Shown here: positions 21,421-33,029 of the stretch, piece after piece | Position numbering within the stretch: position 1 is the stretch's first letter | Layout: the number at the start of each line of letters is the position of its first letter | From: Hirundichthys speculiger | Taxonomy: Eukaryota; Chordata; Actinopteri; Beloniformes; Exocoetidae | NCBI GenBank assembly: GCA_018398805.1 | Contig: JAGFBZ010002129.1 | Span: 620,001 to 684,000 of the forward strand | DNA: 64,000 nt | Direction of reading: 5' to 3' | Translations under genes and position numbers: made by a program | Notes under the pieces: generated by a model | Told to the model about the DNA's origin: nothing | The model's input: the letters and a program-made list of their open reading frames with translations, nothing else | Databases searched by the model: none

Positions 21421-23620
21421 AATAGCAGAAGACTCTTCAAGGAAGAATCAGCACCCTCTTCTGGAGGGTTTTCCCACAATATCTGGAAATTCATAAAAGT
21501 GTCCTTCCAACAACAAGCACTCTGTAAAACCTTCTTCTCCAAAATGTTCAAATATAGAGGTTTAAAAAGTTGAGGGGCTTCACTGGATGGACTGAGTCTT
21601 GGCATCTCAGCCAGGTACGGACAGGAAACAGCGCAATGATCTACAGGAAGTAAATGAACACTTAACCACCCACTAATACTGTTTTCATCACAAAAAAGAG
21701 ACATGCTTCTACTTTTTCTCTTCCCTTCTTTGCAAACTGCACGAACCCATCCATGATTAGTCTTTCTTTCCTTTCTCTCTTGCTCTGCTTTGAAAAATCA
21801 TCCATTTAAGTCCCACCCTGTCACAATCTGCTGTTTCATTGGGCCGACTTGTCATATGAAGTTTGCTCCCTGAAGTTTAATTCGCTCCGAACATACAGGT
21901 TCAGTTCTGCCGAATGACCCGGGATGTCTTCACTACACATTTCATAATCCGGGCAAAACACTAAAAAAAAAAAAAAAAAAAAAAAAAAACCCTTGTACGC
22001 TTATGTTGTACTATTTATTATTCATTATCTATGTTGTGACTTTGATCTATAATTGATGTTTATTTTATTCATGTAAAATTTATCAAATTTTTTTAAAATT
22101 TATTTATTTTATTTATTATTTATGCAGTAAGTTTGACAGAAAGTGTGCTCTCTGGGAGCACAGATGAAAGGGGAGGGGAGGAGCTAGTTTGATTTCAAAT
22201 GTCAGCAAATGTGGTGTCATCCCTGCGTCACTTACCCTCCCTTTAAAATAAAAGACATGCACCTTCATGATTAAACAAATACGTATTTGTTCAGTGCCAA
22301 TATACTGTAGAGCGGCCTCGCTGAATAATGAGGTTGCATTAGATGACTGCAGATACCAACCTCAACGTTCAATGTTCAACTGGAGTGACAACTCAGGTGG
22401 TGCTCCTTAGAGACACCAACCTGCCAGTCAATCTGCTCAGAGGCATCTGTCTCCCCCTCTTCCCTTTCTCTCTCCCTCTCTCACACTCACATCTTCACAC
22501 CTGCCAATCAACTATGACGGACAGGTTTGAACCACACTTCCTGCCAGAGCAGCGGAGATAGAAAGTGGTGGGAGAGAAAAGTCGGCTGGAACAATTGCAA
22601 AGACTCCTTTTGTCCTCGGCAGTGCCCCACGAAGATTACAAAGTTTTACAAATTAGTGGAGGACCCAAGGAAGCGGTTCGGTCTCTCACGCGTGTTTCAT
22701 GTAGCTGCAAGTGCTGCTGCTGTTGTAGGAGCTTGCTCACAATAAACACAATGCATTATTTATGTTGGCGCGCCCTCAGGGACGCTCTCATTGCCACACA
22801 CAACGGCTGCTTATCCTTCAACTAGTTTATGCAATTCGTGATGGTACAAATTAGAGCGGTACAAAGGAAATGAAACAATTAAAAGCTAAATTTTTAAGTT
22901 TCCGCACGTTACTGACATTATTTGGCTCGCTTTTGTTCATATTTTCTCAGCAAAAGTAGCTATTTGGTAGGTTTGCTTAATAACGAATTACAATTAAAAA
23001 CAATGATAATGCCAGTTGAATTCGCAAATAGCCAATTAAGCTAAGTGCACAAAAATGTGCAACCTAAAATATTGCTTTATTAGTTAACAAATGCTATTTT
23101 GTGAACAGAATTCTGCCCACGCGACCAACTGTAGCACACACCAACCCACTTAAAGGCAAATAATGTGCTCAGCAACATTGGAGGTTAAATATAGCATTTC
23201 ACTAATTTACTTGCATTTTAGGAAGCTAAAGCTGTTTAGTGCAGGAGAAATGATGATTGATGATAATGAATAATAATTGAATCAACTCCAAAGAAGAACT
23301 TATAGTTTGACAGTGTAAATTAACTCGAACAAACAAACTGTAAAGCAGACAGAAGTATGAAACCTTCAGAGATTGCCATGGATGCATGGGGGTGTCTGTA
23401 GCTTAGCTACAAGTGAGCTGATGATGTCACACGAGGCTCTGTCAGTTAACGCAGGTGAACTCTTCTTTTTCTGCACAGATTAACAACCAGCAGCTCAATA
23501 TCTGGGGTGCAGATACCCTCCTTCACCAACTAGAGTTAGTTGTTAAAAGGCACTGCAGTCCTTTAGTCTTACCGCTCTGCCTGTAGTCTCTATGTGCTTA
23601 GACATGGAGACGCTGGAGTC
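21421..23620. other. Unassigned stretch with A-tract
   Basis: An A-tract of about 27 bases lies at 21963-21990, possibly the tail of a degraded retroelement. AT-rich DNA follows. A CT-rich stretch lies at about 22448-22500. No gene recognised on either strand. Confidence 0.4.
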
Positions 23621-23622
23621 CT

Positions 23623-23750
23623 GCGGCCTGTTTCAGAAATAACATTCAGAAACTCTGAGTTTAAAAAACGCTCAGAGGGGAGATAACCAACTCTAAACCC
23701 CTGATTTGAAACAGAAAACTCAGAGTTTCCCAACTCAGGGTTTGAGCCGA
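23623..23750. mobile_element. Possible MITE terminus (GGCCTGTTTCAGAAA type)
   Basis: The start GGCCTGTTTCAGAAAT followed by repeated ACTCTGAGTTT and CTCAGAGTTTCCCAACTC words resembles fish MITEs with GGCCTGTTTCAGAAAG ends. The alternating sense and antisense CTCAGAGTTT words give internal hairpins. The opposite terminus and target duplication were not found, so the superfamily is open (PIF/Harbinger is one candidate). Confidence 0.35.
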
Positions 23751-24596
23751 ATCTGAAAGTAATTCTCTGTGTTCTTTTATCTGGTGCCATTGACGAGACT
23801 AGAAACAAAGGTCAATTAAAGAGTTTAATACAATCACGAAATACAAAGATTCAATATGCCATGCAGAACATTTTATTCGGCCGATGCTACACCTCCCCGA
23901 CACCACAAAGAGATGCCAGGGAAATGCACGCTGGATGTCAGATTGTGTCCGTTCTTATAGAGGCGGATCCTCGCTCTTCTCCTAAGTTTTATGGCCCATT
24001 GTCTCAGAGTCCAAATGGCCAACAGCAGGTCCAGACACATGTTGTTGTGTTTGTCCAGGAAATGAGATGTCCCTCAAATGTTTTTATCTATGCCATCTCA
24101 AACTGTTGGTTGCAAACTGTTGGGGGTCGGGGAGGATGTTCCGGTCATTTAAGTCATAAAACCTAAAGCTGAGGAACTCACTGTCATGAAAGAAGACTGC
24201 ATTCCCACATGTCATATAGTTTAGTTTTAACAATTAAACAGTCCTCAGATAATTTTAATCCTAACAAATCTAACAGTCTTGGTCGTACTCACTTTAACAA
24301 CATTTCATCCTAGCAAAGGAAAAATAATTAAAGGAGCTTTGATGGTAATGATGGATGATATTTGTAATGCACAGAAGGATAAGAGCATGTATATATGTAA
24401 CTGGGCAGATGTATGGTAGACCTAACACTCAAACTTCCCCAGTGTGTCCCTTATTTACCTGTGGTGTCACATTCCCAATGAAGATCAAGGGAAAAAAAAT
24501 GACGGTTTGAACTTCCTCCACCTTATATTTTTATAATACAGGAAAAAAATGAATTGTTGCCTGAATGCAACTGACATAGTTTTGACATTCAAAACA
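23751..24596. other. Unassigned stretch
   Basis: No gene recognised. The plus strand is open from about 23861 to 24166 without resemblance to a known family. Confidence 0.35.
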
Positions 24597-24600
24597 CATA

Positions 24601-24971
24601 CACTATACCCTTGCCCATTCGCGGTTCACCATTCAAGGCCCCACATACTCTCACAGCAGTGAAATGCTCACATTCACCCTAACTGGTAAATAATTTTAAA
24701 ATAACAATGTCAGTTAATAAAAAAATTGACAAGAGAGAGATGATACAGTATGTAATTTCTTTAATTACCTTGGGAGGGCCGGACAAAAAACCTAAACAAG
24801 TATTATTACTATTATTATTAGGTAAGTAATAAATTATGTACTTATGTACATATTTTAGCTTATATAATATCATACACAGGCCTTTTAAAATCTGCATCAA
24901 TAATCTGTGGATTTTTGGGATTTGCGGGGGGAGGAAGGAACGTGACCCCCGTTAATAATAAGGGTGTACTG
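24601..24971. mobile_element. Tigger/pogo-like MITE
   Basis: The left end CACTATACCCTTGCCCATTC followed by GCGG and the inverted right end CAGTACACCCTTATTATTAA followed by CGGGGG share the CAGTACACCCTT-like terminus and an adjoining NCGCGG motif typical of Tigger/pogo elements. Both ends are flanked by CATA, which contains the expected TA target site. The right-hand GGGGGTCACGTTCC-like stretch (read inverted) is also characteristic. The interior of about 370 bp has no transposase. Confidence 0.55.
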
Positions 24972-24975
24972 CATA

Positions 24976-25605
24976 TACATTTTAGTCCAACTGAAATCAA
25001 ACTAAACTGAACTTTTCAGTCGTAATCAACACTGAAACTGGACTGAAACTGGTCTGTTAGCTTGGCACGCACCTTGCAATACCACAAGAAGCCGGTGTAG
25101 AGAAGAAGAAAAGCAGAGAGGATTTACAAAATCAACCCAACTGTAAGTCTGTCACAACTCACCACCCGCCATTCTTCGGTTCAGCCGCTGCAGGTTAAAC
25201 CAAAGATTTATCTGTTGTTTTGCCGTGTGGCACAACAGGTGAACCAGGCAGTTAAATGGCCCAGTCACGTAACTGTAACTCTAGCTAACCAGCACGTAAA
25301 TGTACTAACTGTCTCCTTTCAAGCTCATTCGCAACTGGGCTCTTATTAATTGGTCTTTCGAAAGGTCACTGCATGTAACCAAATTCCCCCGTTGTCACAA
25401 TCGATATCTAGGAATAGTGAAAAAAGGAAAAAAAAGTGTTGTTTTTCTCTTTTTTTTTCAGTGTTTTAATGGAAAAAAAAAAGCTCAGTAGATAATCTGA
25501 AGAAGCTACAAAGGCGCTGTACAACCTGAGGTACTGCAGCAGGCTGCCACTAGAGGGCCGCCATTATGGACCCTTCAGCTTCCTCCCACAGTCCACAAAC
25601 ACACG
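24976..25605. other. Unassigned stretch
   Basis: No gene recognised. A- and T-tracts at about 25420-25485. Confidence 0.45.
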
Positions 25606-25611
25606 TGTCAG

Positions 25612-25812
25612 GCTGACTGGTGAATCCAGAGTGGCCTCAGGTGTTAAGTGTTAACACGCGTGGTTGCTGGTCTCATTTGTCTCTGGGTGGCCTCGTGATG
25701 GACTGCCCACCTGTCCGGGGTGTAGCCCGCCCCTCGCCCGATCAAAGCTGAGAAAGACTATCCCAGTGACCCTGAACGGGATGAAGCAGGTATAGAAAGT
25801 GGATGGATGGCT
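25612..25812 (+). repeat. SINE 3' part with GGAT tail
   Basis: The sequence GATGGACTGCCCACCTGTCC, then GGGTGTAGCCCGCCCCTCGC, then a degraded GACCCTGAACGGGAT and a final GGATGGATGG is the conserved 3' region of a widespread fish SINE/LINE tail. The tRNA-like head is absent. The same tail recurs inverted at 41134-41250. Confidence 0.7.
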
Positions 25813-27025
25813 TCCACTGCCGATCCAAATCCATCAAGACAGGCTGCAGCTGAAGCTGGTATGAAGACAGGGAGAACGTGGGAACACGGGGTAGATACTG
25901 GTGGAGAGGGCTGGATGGATGGAGCCTGGCGCTGCGGCTGGGTAATTGGAGATGACTGGTAAGGTGGAGGCAGGTTCTCGCGCTGGAAGAATGGATGTGA
26001 GAGGGATGCTCTGTTATGGCTGGACAGCTGGATGTAATCTGGGTATCGCTGTGCAGAGGTGGACTGAATTACTAGAGGCAGTGATGAGAAATAGTGGAGT
26101 CTATGACAATCTTTAACCCTGTTTCTTTTATGTCCTTCTTTGTGCCCACCTTGACACCCACCACCTTGCCAGACCTCCATTGTGCTCGTGTCTCTGAAAC
26201 CCAAGCAATGATTTTTTTCCTGTGTTCTCATCCTTGCATGTTTAAAAGGACAAAAAGTCCTTTTGAATTTAGACAGAGTGATTGTCCTTTCTAGAGCTTG
26301 TACATTAAAAGTATGAGTGGGGTCAAATAAAATGTGCTTCTTGACTTCTTAACTAACCTCCTCATACGTGGTTCAAATCTCCAAATTGCCTCCACAGGTT
26401 AATGTGATGTCCAGGTTCGTGGGAACTGTGGGCTAATAGTTGGCTGTATATGGATGAAGAGAGTGATTGATGATTTAGTTAATTAGTTTTATTGAATAAA
26501 CAGCAGGTACAGGAAGCATCGTCTCCTTTCGTTGCTGTCTGTGGACTGACGACTGCAGCAAAGTTCTCTCCATGAGCTTAAATCTTTCAGTGTACATATT
26601 AATGATTCCATTTGCACCTGAGATTTCTCTGACACATTTGTTCCCTCACCTCCATGGAGAAAGAAGATGTTTTTGCCTTAACACGACATGGACAAAAATA
26701 GATAAGCCCCTGACGTCTAAATAATCCCTTTGAAACTTCAGAAAGTAGAAAAAGTGTCGGTGCCTGAATGTTGTCCCTGCCTGCCTGCAAAGGCGGCTTC
26801 ATTAATTCTGGAGTTTAGGAGACTGAGGTGAGGAGTACAGTGTGTTATATTAAACTGAAAGCATATGCCAGTCCTTTTTCCTTTTAGTCTTCACTGTCTT
26901 CTAATATATTAAACCGAGTCAGTTATACCAAAGGCTTTATTAAGAAGGGTGGTGGACATTTTTAAACCCAGTAGGATGACTGCTCAAATCTAAACTCGCT
27001 AGATGAGATTACAGTGACGGAGCCT
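25813..27025. other. Unassigned stretch
   Basis: The minus strand is open from 26231 to 25758 (157 codons, Pro- and Ser-rich) but its end overlaps the SINE tail and it matches nothing I recognise. No other feature. Confidence 0.4.
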
Positions 27026-27029
27026 TTGT

Positions 27030-27185
27030 CCGTCCATCCATCCACTTCCTCTTATCCATGTGTTTGTGTCACGGGGCAGCAGCCTCAGCAGAGAGGCCCC
27101 CACCTCCCTCCCCCCCGGCCGCCTCCTCTAGCTAGCGAGGTGGGAGATATAATCTCTCCAGCGTGTCCTGGGTCTGCCCCAGACT
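27030..27185 (-). mobile_element. RTE (Rex3-like) LINE, 3' end
   Basis: Read on the minus strand the segment corresponds to the C-terminal coding end and 3' tail of the RTE element at 44411-45325. It contains the CAGGACACGCTGGAGAGATT word before the final coding block and the tail ending GGATGGATGG. The plus strand shows the mirror signature GTCCATCCATCCA, GGGGCAGCAGCCTCAGCAGA and GCGTGTCCTGGGTCTGCCCC. A second piece of the same family lies at 27360-27650, so the two may be one insertion with an internal replacement. Confidence 0.75.
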
Positions 27186-27359
27186 ATCAGTCAGTAAAGC
27201 AAGTTGCAGATGATGGTAATGACCGCAGAAACAATACGGCAGTACAGAGGTGCAGATAAAAAATCCAAAGGACAATGATATCTGGCCGATGCAGGACAAG
27301 GCCTTGGAGACATCTTGTCCTCAGGAGCAGGAGTCATAACTGAATATTTCTCTGTCTAT
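27186..27359. other. Unassigned gap between two RTE pieces
   Basis: This 170-bp segment does not match the RTE element and separates its 3' end from its reverse transcriptase part. Confidence 0.4.
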
Positions 27360-27650
27360 TCATGATCGTCTGCACCTAGAAAATCCTTCCATTAAATTAA
27401 TGAACAGAGTCATCGACAGAGGACAGCCCTGACGGAGTCCCGCTCTGACTGGAAATAAATGCAACTTACCACCAGCAGTACGGACCAGTCCATGTGTACA
27501 GGGACTGAATGGTCTGTGGACCAGTTGGGCCAACTCCCATCCTCCCCCAAGACCCTGGCGAGGCTATCGAGCTGGTCCACAGCCGGGACGGAGCCACGAT
27601 CCACCAGTTGAGACATCATGATTACATGTTGATCCAGTAGCTGTGGCTTT
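27360..27650 (-). pseudogene. RTE (Rex3-like) reverse transcriptase fragment
   Basis: On the minus strand near 27445-27400 the sequence reads GLRQGCPLSMTLFINLME, the reverse transcriptase block preceding the region with which the copy at 44416 begins (LFITFMDRISRR). Upstream on the minus strand are recognisable RTE words such as GAGTTGGCCCAACTGGTCC and TCAGTCCCTGTACACATG. Frameshifts are present. Together with 27030-27185 it represents a broken minus-strand RTE copy. Confidence 0.7.
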
Positions 27651-29489
27651 TTACTTTGTTTACTTGCATCCATTCATTAGGAAAAAAAAATCACTAATTT
27701 CTGTCATCGTAGATTCAGATCATGCTGATTCTCTGTTTGATTAGTGATCAACCAGGAAAAAGTCGCTCAGAACTACAATTCCTCCCAATTGTCCATTGTC
27801 ATCATTTCAGGCTAATATGAGTCCATGTAAGCAGGTTTGACACCTGATGGGCATCGCATTAAAAAGCTGCAGCAGTTCCTTCCTCATGTGCGACTGGACT
27901 TCCTCTTAAATCCCTTCACAAAGCTGCTTCTTGGCACATCCCTTCCATTTCCACCGCTGCTCTCCAAATGTGCTGCCAGCGTACCTGTGGCGAATATTAA
28001 GTCCATTCTCCTCTAGCGTCTCTGTGGGTGTGAGGCCTTGTCCTTGCAGAGCAGAACACACTCCATCCCTGACAAAGGCTCCACTTTTATCACCTGATGG
28101 CGCTGGAGCCAAATGAGGGTTCAGCCGTGTTCGGCCATTTATCATCCGTGATCAGCGGGCAGCCACAGGGGCAGAAAGGACCTTGGCTGTGAATTCCAGC
28201 TCTCTTTCTGCCATTTGTTCTTAAAGCCGGCTCGGTTCAGTGTCACTGTGGTCCGCTGCATTCTGCACCGGGAAAACAAACATGAACATAGAGGCTTTGT
28301 TTGTTCAAAAACGCGAGCCAGCGTCTGGGGAGGCTTTTGCATCTGCACATATTGCATCTTGTACAAAGCCCTTGCTTCAAGGTAAAACAGATGATGATGA
28401 ATGTGGCACAGTTAGAGGGGCGTAAAATGGCGCGCTCGTTAATTATTCCTCTCGGCACGTGTCCTGCACGGCAGCTGTAGGACATTCGGCTGAGGAATGT
28501 CTGAATCCTTCGATCGATTGAGAAATCTGTGTATAGCATGAAAAGTTGGCGTGAACAGCGACTTATATGCGGTGGATTTGGTGCACGAGTCTAGAGTGTG
28601 ATGAATATGCGCTCAGAACAGCCTCCACTAAGCTGTGGTTACTGTTTTGGGTTTGAACAAAGGGAAGGGTGGGAGAGTAAATTGGTTGCATTCCCTCAAA
28701 TTTTCGCTAAAACCAAGGGGGTTGTTCTCTTCCTTGTTTTTTTTGCGTTAACAAGAGGGTTGGTATTCGCTTTCATCCAGCTCGTTTGCAACACAGCTCC
28801 ACTCCCTTGGTAATAGCTTGTTTGGGCTCACATTCTGACATATCCTCAAATCATATATTTGCTCTGTCCGGGCTGGTTGATGAGGCAGCGAAGGATTCAT
28901 TCCTCAGCGCAGAAGGGTCACACTTCAAGCCCCACTCTCTCCGTTTCCTAAGTGTACTCCGGAGAATAAGACGCTCCAGGGAAACAAGAAACGGTGTGGA
29001 CAAACTGGATCTAAAATACAGCTGTATTTTCCTCCGGGGATGGCGGTGGTCCGCTACTGCGGGATGAAATATCTCAACAGGTTTGCAGCCATTGCCTTGA
29101 AGTTTAGTTTATACGTGTGTTTATGGTACCCCAGAGAAAAGTCCATCAGATTTTGTTGATTCTTTGACCTTTTCTTTCAGAGTGAAATATCTAAATGATC
29201 ACAGGTTAGCCGTGAAGCTCTCTACATATATTTCGAGAAAAGCCTCCAATAAGTTTGGTTACGACCTCGCTTACCACCTCTCAGGTAACAGTATATATCA
29301 GTTGAAACCATTTGCAGTACAGACTCGTAACAGACTCGTAAAAGAAAAAAAAAGAAGCTTTTTTGAGTTTTGAACACAAACTGCATTGAAAGAACTGCAA
29401 TTTTCTGAAAAGTGGTTATGCAGCCCATTTTCCAAAGCGCTGATCCGCTCCGTCAAATCCTGGTTCGTCCAAAAACTGAACACATGGTT
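27651..29489. other. Unassigned, repeat-poor stretch
   Basis: No gene recognised. The segment 27900-28600 is non-repetitive and relatively GC-rich, with palindromic words such as TTCGATCGATTGAG; it is a candidate conserved non-coding region. Confidence 0.35.
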
Positions 29490-29499
29490 ACCACAGTTA

Positions 29500-29960
29500 C
29501 CACCAAGGGGCTACATCCGGGTTACATGTCAGAGTCCAACCTGGAAGTAAAGAAAATTGCAATTCCTCTACTGACCACTAGTGGCTGACTCCAATAAATG
29601 AGTATCTCCATGTGAGATCATATGTTGAAATCTCCAACTTGTCCAACACATTTGGAGCAAAAAAAAAACAGTTTTGGTCTCTGAAGTTCACATCCATGAC
29701 AACTCTATACGGGGAGAATTTTAATGCACTACATCATGTAAAGTTATATAAGCCACAAGAGGTTTGCATAATTAGAGGTGTTGTCTTTTGATAAATGGCT
29801 GGCAAGAATGAAGACCGAACAGACCATAATCATTCTTGTTTTAAAGATAATCTGACTCGTTAATGCTGTTAACTGAACTAAAAAAAAAATCCACTGTTAC
29901 CAGTTCTGGGTTGGTCTGGATGGGTTTGGAGGTGGACCTTAGCCAAGCAGCCTGAAGCAG
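29500..29960 (-). repeat. Dispersed fish repeat, copy 2
   Basis: The core TGACCACTAGTGGCTGACTC at about 29568 is the inverse of GAGTCAGCCCCTAGTGGTCA at 45615. Further along, GAGGTGTTGTCTTTTGATAA near 29776 (read inverted, it ends CCTCTAATTATG) matches CCTCTAATTATG at about 45452. The right part (CTGTTACCAGTTCTGGGTTG near 29897) corresponds to CTGTTGCAACCTGCTCTGGG near 57167. The family appears to be about 450 bp long, with no coding potential. Confidence 0.55.
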
Positions 29961-30660
29961 CTATTTTTGTTCCCTGGTTGAAACTGATACATTTATGTGA
30001 ATGAATGTCTTCTGTGCAGCTTTAAAAACTGACTCTTTAAACACTAATGTGTTATGATAAGTCTTTATGACAACATGGTATTTCTGTACGTGACACGGGA
30101 CTGAGAACAAGGAGGCTAAAATATGTTTATGATTTTGAAAGATAAACGCAGTTAAAAACCATCACGTCATATGCGCTCTGACTTTTGAAGGCATATTGTA
30201 CCGTTTCCAAAAAAAAAAAAAAAAATGTTTGGGGAAAATTCCCCGCAAAAATGAATAGCAGAACTTTAGTAAACCAGAGTGAAACTGATATTTAGCGGAG
30301 TGGAGGAAGATGAAAAAGAAAAAAAATAACTGACCTTTGTTAAACCTGCTCAATGGATAAAAATCTGTCCTCTATCTGTCCTGTCTAAGGGCTCCTACAA
30401 GGCATTATTTCTGCACTGGTATAAGATTTTTAACATCACACACTGTATGATCATTAGCTTAATGTCAAGAACGGTACGCAGTAAAGTAAACAACACGTGA
30501 AAATAAACCATTATGTGAGCAGAAAATGCTTTTAAAAAAATAAAGCAGCGAAAGAGAAGATGTTTTCTTGGTCATGGTTAGGGAGACAGGTCGTAATAAT
30601 TATTACATCATTTCAAGACTTCTGACACTCAGGAACTTAGATCAGGTAGTCTTTAGTAGC
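29961..30660. other. Unassigned stretch
   Basis: AT-rich with an A-tract near 30210. No gene recognised. Confidence 0.45.
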
Positions 30661-30889
30661 AAGACCAGTGGTGAGGGCTGTCGCCAAAGCGCTCACATTG
30701 TTGGACGTAGGACAGCTGATTAGCTGATTTGGACATAAGATAAAGGATATCCCCACAGTTCTTTCATGATCGCGATCTTTTGTCTCCAACAGTCCAACAT
30801 CATGCATCGTATAGGGGCCTTAAGGCAACAGAAGCCTTTATTTATGCAAGAAACATCTCCTAGGATGGATCTGATGCATCATCAGTGAT

Positions 30890-31235
30890 GTGTCCTGGGG
30901 TCATTGGGTGTTTTGGGGCCTTGCAACATTGGCCATTCTCGCCCAGGTGACCCAGTCAGGGTTGATCAAGGCCCTGCTTGCGTCCCAGCAGCACACTATG
31001 GAGCAACCATCCTAAACCAAAGCCACCTCGTGGGCTCTCTTTGCAGCTTCACATACAGGTCGTATGGTCCTCCTCCTGGCTGCTCCTGTAGTGACCAGAC
31101 AAACTGAGAACTCAGAAGCCTCTGCATCCAACTTCTAGGGGAAGGTCCTCTAGCCACTGGTCCTACAGCTACACACCAGTCCTACACCAGTTCCTGGTAC
31201 TTGTTGCGTTTCCTCTCATTGGCTTCCTCCATACA
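30890..31235 (-). pseudogene. Possible C-terminal fragment of a LINE with restriction-like endonuclease
   Basis: The minus strand begins near 31235 with ANERKRNKYQELV and later reads REPTRWLWFRM. These resemble motifs near the C-terminus of R2/NeSL/R4-type fish non-LTR elements (a KYQELV-type helix, then a SRWLW stretch). Stops occur after both blocks. Neither the endonuclease Cys-rich motif nor reverse transcriptase blocks are visible, so this is a family-level guess. Confidence 0.35.
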
Positions 31236-31252
31236 CTCTACCCAGGCCCAGG

Positions 31253-31281
31253 TAATGGGTTTATCTCAGACTTTAAATCAG
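31253..31281 (+). repeat. 29-nt short direct repeat, copy 1
   Basis: The segment, containing TTTATCTCAGACTTTAAA, recurs at 31602-31630 in the same orientation with two mismatches. Significance unknown. Confidence 0.7.
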
Positions 31282-31470
31282 AGAATTGTACCTCACCTGC
31301 CAAATAGACACCAACACAAAATCAGAGCAGCGTTTCCAAAAGAGTCCAAACTTCTCTTTACTCCCCAAACACAAATGTTGCGCTGATGTGTGTGGGAAGG
31401 CCCTGTGGGACACATACTGGCAAATAAATTTCACTGGGACGCGGAGCCTCTGTTTGAATTGAGACAACCA

Positions 31471-31499
31471 TGGCAGTTAATGTAAACCATTAACTGCCA
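31471..31499. repeat. Perfect 12-bp hairpin
   Basis: TGGCAGTTAATG is followed by a 5-nt loop (TAAAC) and its exact reverse complement CATTAACTGCCA. No T-run or gene adjoins it, so there is no reason to call it a terminator or RNA. Confidence 0.85.
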
Positions 31500-31601
31500 G
31501 TCAGAGCTCCTTGACTGAAACACCTCACGATGGAAACCTCTGGCTGCCAGAGACAATTTACAGCTGATCAGCAGCTTCTTTGTTCTATTTCAAGCACAAA
31601 A

Positions 31602-31630
31602 TAATGGATTTATCTCAGACTTTAAAGCAG
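31602..31630 (+). repeat. 29-nt short direct repeat, copy 2
   Basis: Second copy of the segment at 31253-31281, about 90 bp before the foldback element. Confidence 0.7.
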
Positions 31631-31849
31631 CTAGCAAGAGACCAGGGACAGAGGCAGTGGTAGCAATTTCTCCAGAAATTGTTTAGTCCGGTCATGTAGT
31701 TGTAACTATATGCATCTGTATGGGGTGCCGAATGTAAAAACTTGATTACAGTTTTCAAACTGATATATTTTCAATATTTAGCTCATTTTCTTCACATTTA
31801 GCTCATTTTACACACATTTGAGACATAAATTATTTAAAATGTTAAATCT

Positions 31850-32460
31850 AAAATGTTAAATTTAAATATTAAATCTAAATCTAAATGTTAAATAATTAAA
31901 GAAATAAAATAAAAATGAAAATATAAATCTAAATGTTTAAATGTAAATCTAAATCTAAATATAAATCTAAAATGTTAAAATAAATAAAAATTAAATCTAA
32001 ATCTAAAATTAAAGATTAAATCTAAATATTAAATCTAAATCCAAATGTTAAATGTTAAATCTAAATATTAAATCTAAATCTAAATGTTAAATCTAGAAAT
32101 GTTAAATCTATAAATGTTAAATTTTAAATCTAAACATTAAATCTAAATAAATCTAAATCTAAATTAAATCTAAATCTAAATGTTAAATGTTAAATCTAAA
32201 TCTATTAAATCTAAATATAAATAAAATCTAAATCTAAATATTTAAATCTAATCTAAATGTTAAATCTAATCTAAATGTTAAATCTATATCTAAATGTTAA
32301 ATCTTAAATCTAAATCTAAATCTAAATTAAATCTTAAATCTAAATCTTAAATGTTAAATCTAAATCTAAATGTTAAATCTAAATGTTAAATCTAAATATT
32401 AAATCTAAATCTAAATGTTAAATCTATATCTAAATGTTAAATCTATATCTAAATGTTAAA
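31850..32460 (+). repeat. TAAATC-type minisatellite, left arm
   Basis: About 600 bases are made of irregularly alternating TAAATC, TAAATG and TTAAA units (for example AAATCTAAATCTAAATGTT). The right arm at about 33030-33670 carries the inverse. It is AT-rich with no open frame. Confidence 0.9.
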
Positions 32461-32603
32461 TGTGTCGCCGAGTGTAAAGCGGGTTATTTAGAGGATTTAC
32501 AAATGTCCCATGCCCCGTAAAGTCTCACAGCCGCACAAACCACGCCCACACCACTGATCAGGATCAATGGGAAGAGGGCTTGAGGGAGAGTCGGGACTCG
32601 AAC

Positions 32604-32727
32604 ATGGCTGCCTCCCTGCCTGTGGAAGACATTGAACGGGCGGGTGTTGGCGGGTGTGCAGGCTGCACTTCAAGCGGTTGTTCAGCGGTAACCGGCCCCA
32701 TCTTCCACAGGCAGGGAGGCAGCCATT
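32604..32727. repeat. Nested inverted repeat in the foldback loop
   Basis: CATGGCTGCCTCCCTGCCTG (continuing TGGAAGA) at about 32603-32630 recurs as its reverse complement at about 32700-32727 (TCTTCCACAGGCAGGGAGGC and on). Arms are about 27 bp and perfect or nearly so. The 70-bp loop between them is GC-rich (CGGGCGGGTGTTGGCGGG). This second hairpin sits inside the spacer of the large foldback. Confidence 0.8.
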
Positions 32728-32728
32728 G

Positions 32729-32905
32729 ACAAACAGGAAACCAGTGTAAAGATCTGAGGACTGGAGTTATATGATCCACTTTCTTGGTGTTAGTGAGGAC
32801 TCGAGCAGCAGCGTTCTGGACTAACTGCAGCTGTCTGATGGTCTTTTTAGGGAGACCTGTCAGGACAGCGTTACAGTAGTTTAGTCTACTGAAGATAAAT
32901 GCATG
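32729..32905 (-). pseudogene. L2-type LINE fragment captured in foldback loop
   Basis: The minus strand encodes LHAFIFSRLNYCNAVLTGLP, then KKTIRQLQLVQNAAARVLT and HITPVLRSLHWFPV. This is the conserved C-terminal block of L2-type reverse transcriptases downstream of the palm. It is cut on one side exactly at the start of the right foldback arm (32906) and on the other near the nested inverted repeat. The frame is intact over about 59 codons, so the copy is not very old. Confidence 0.85.
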
Positions 32906-33029
32906 AAGCCCTCTTCCCATTGATCCTAATCAGTGGTGTGGGCGTGGTTGTGCGGCTGTGAGACTTTACGGGGCATGGGACATTTGTAAATCCTCTAAAT
33001 AACCCGCTTTACACTCGGCGACAATTTAC

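Noticed and set aside
25758..26231. A 157-codon Pro/Ser-rich minus-strand frame
   Set aside because: It runs into a SINE tail and has low-complexity composition; no homology recognised.
31840..32460. Regularly spaced TAAATC units that might suggest a CRISPR-like or telomeric array
   Set aside because: Units are contiguous without unique spacers, are not the vertebrate telomere motif, and are mirrored in the other foldback arm.
32564..32920. A 118-codon minus-strand frame that could look like a gene
   Set aside because: Its first half is the C-terminal block of an L2 LINE and its second half is the foldback loop and arm, so it is a fortuitous fusion, not a gene.
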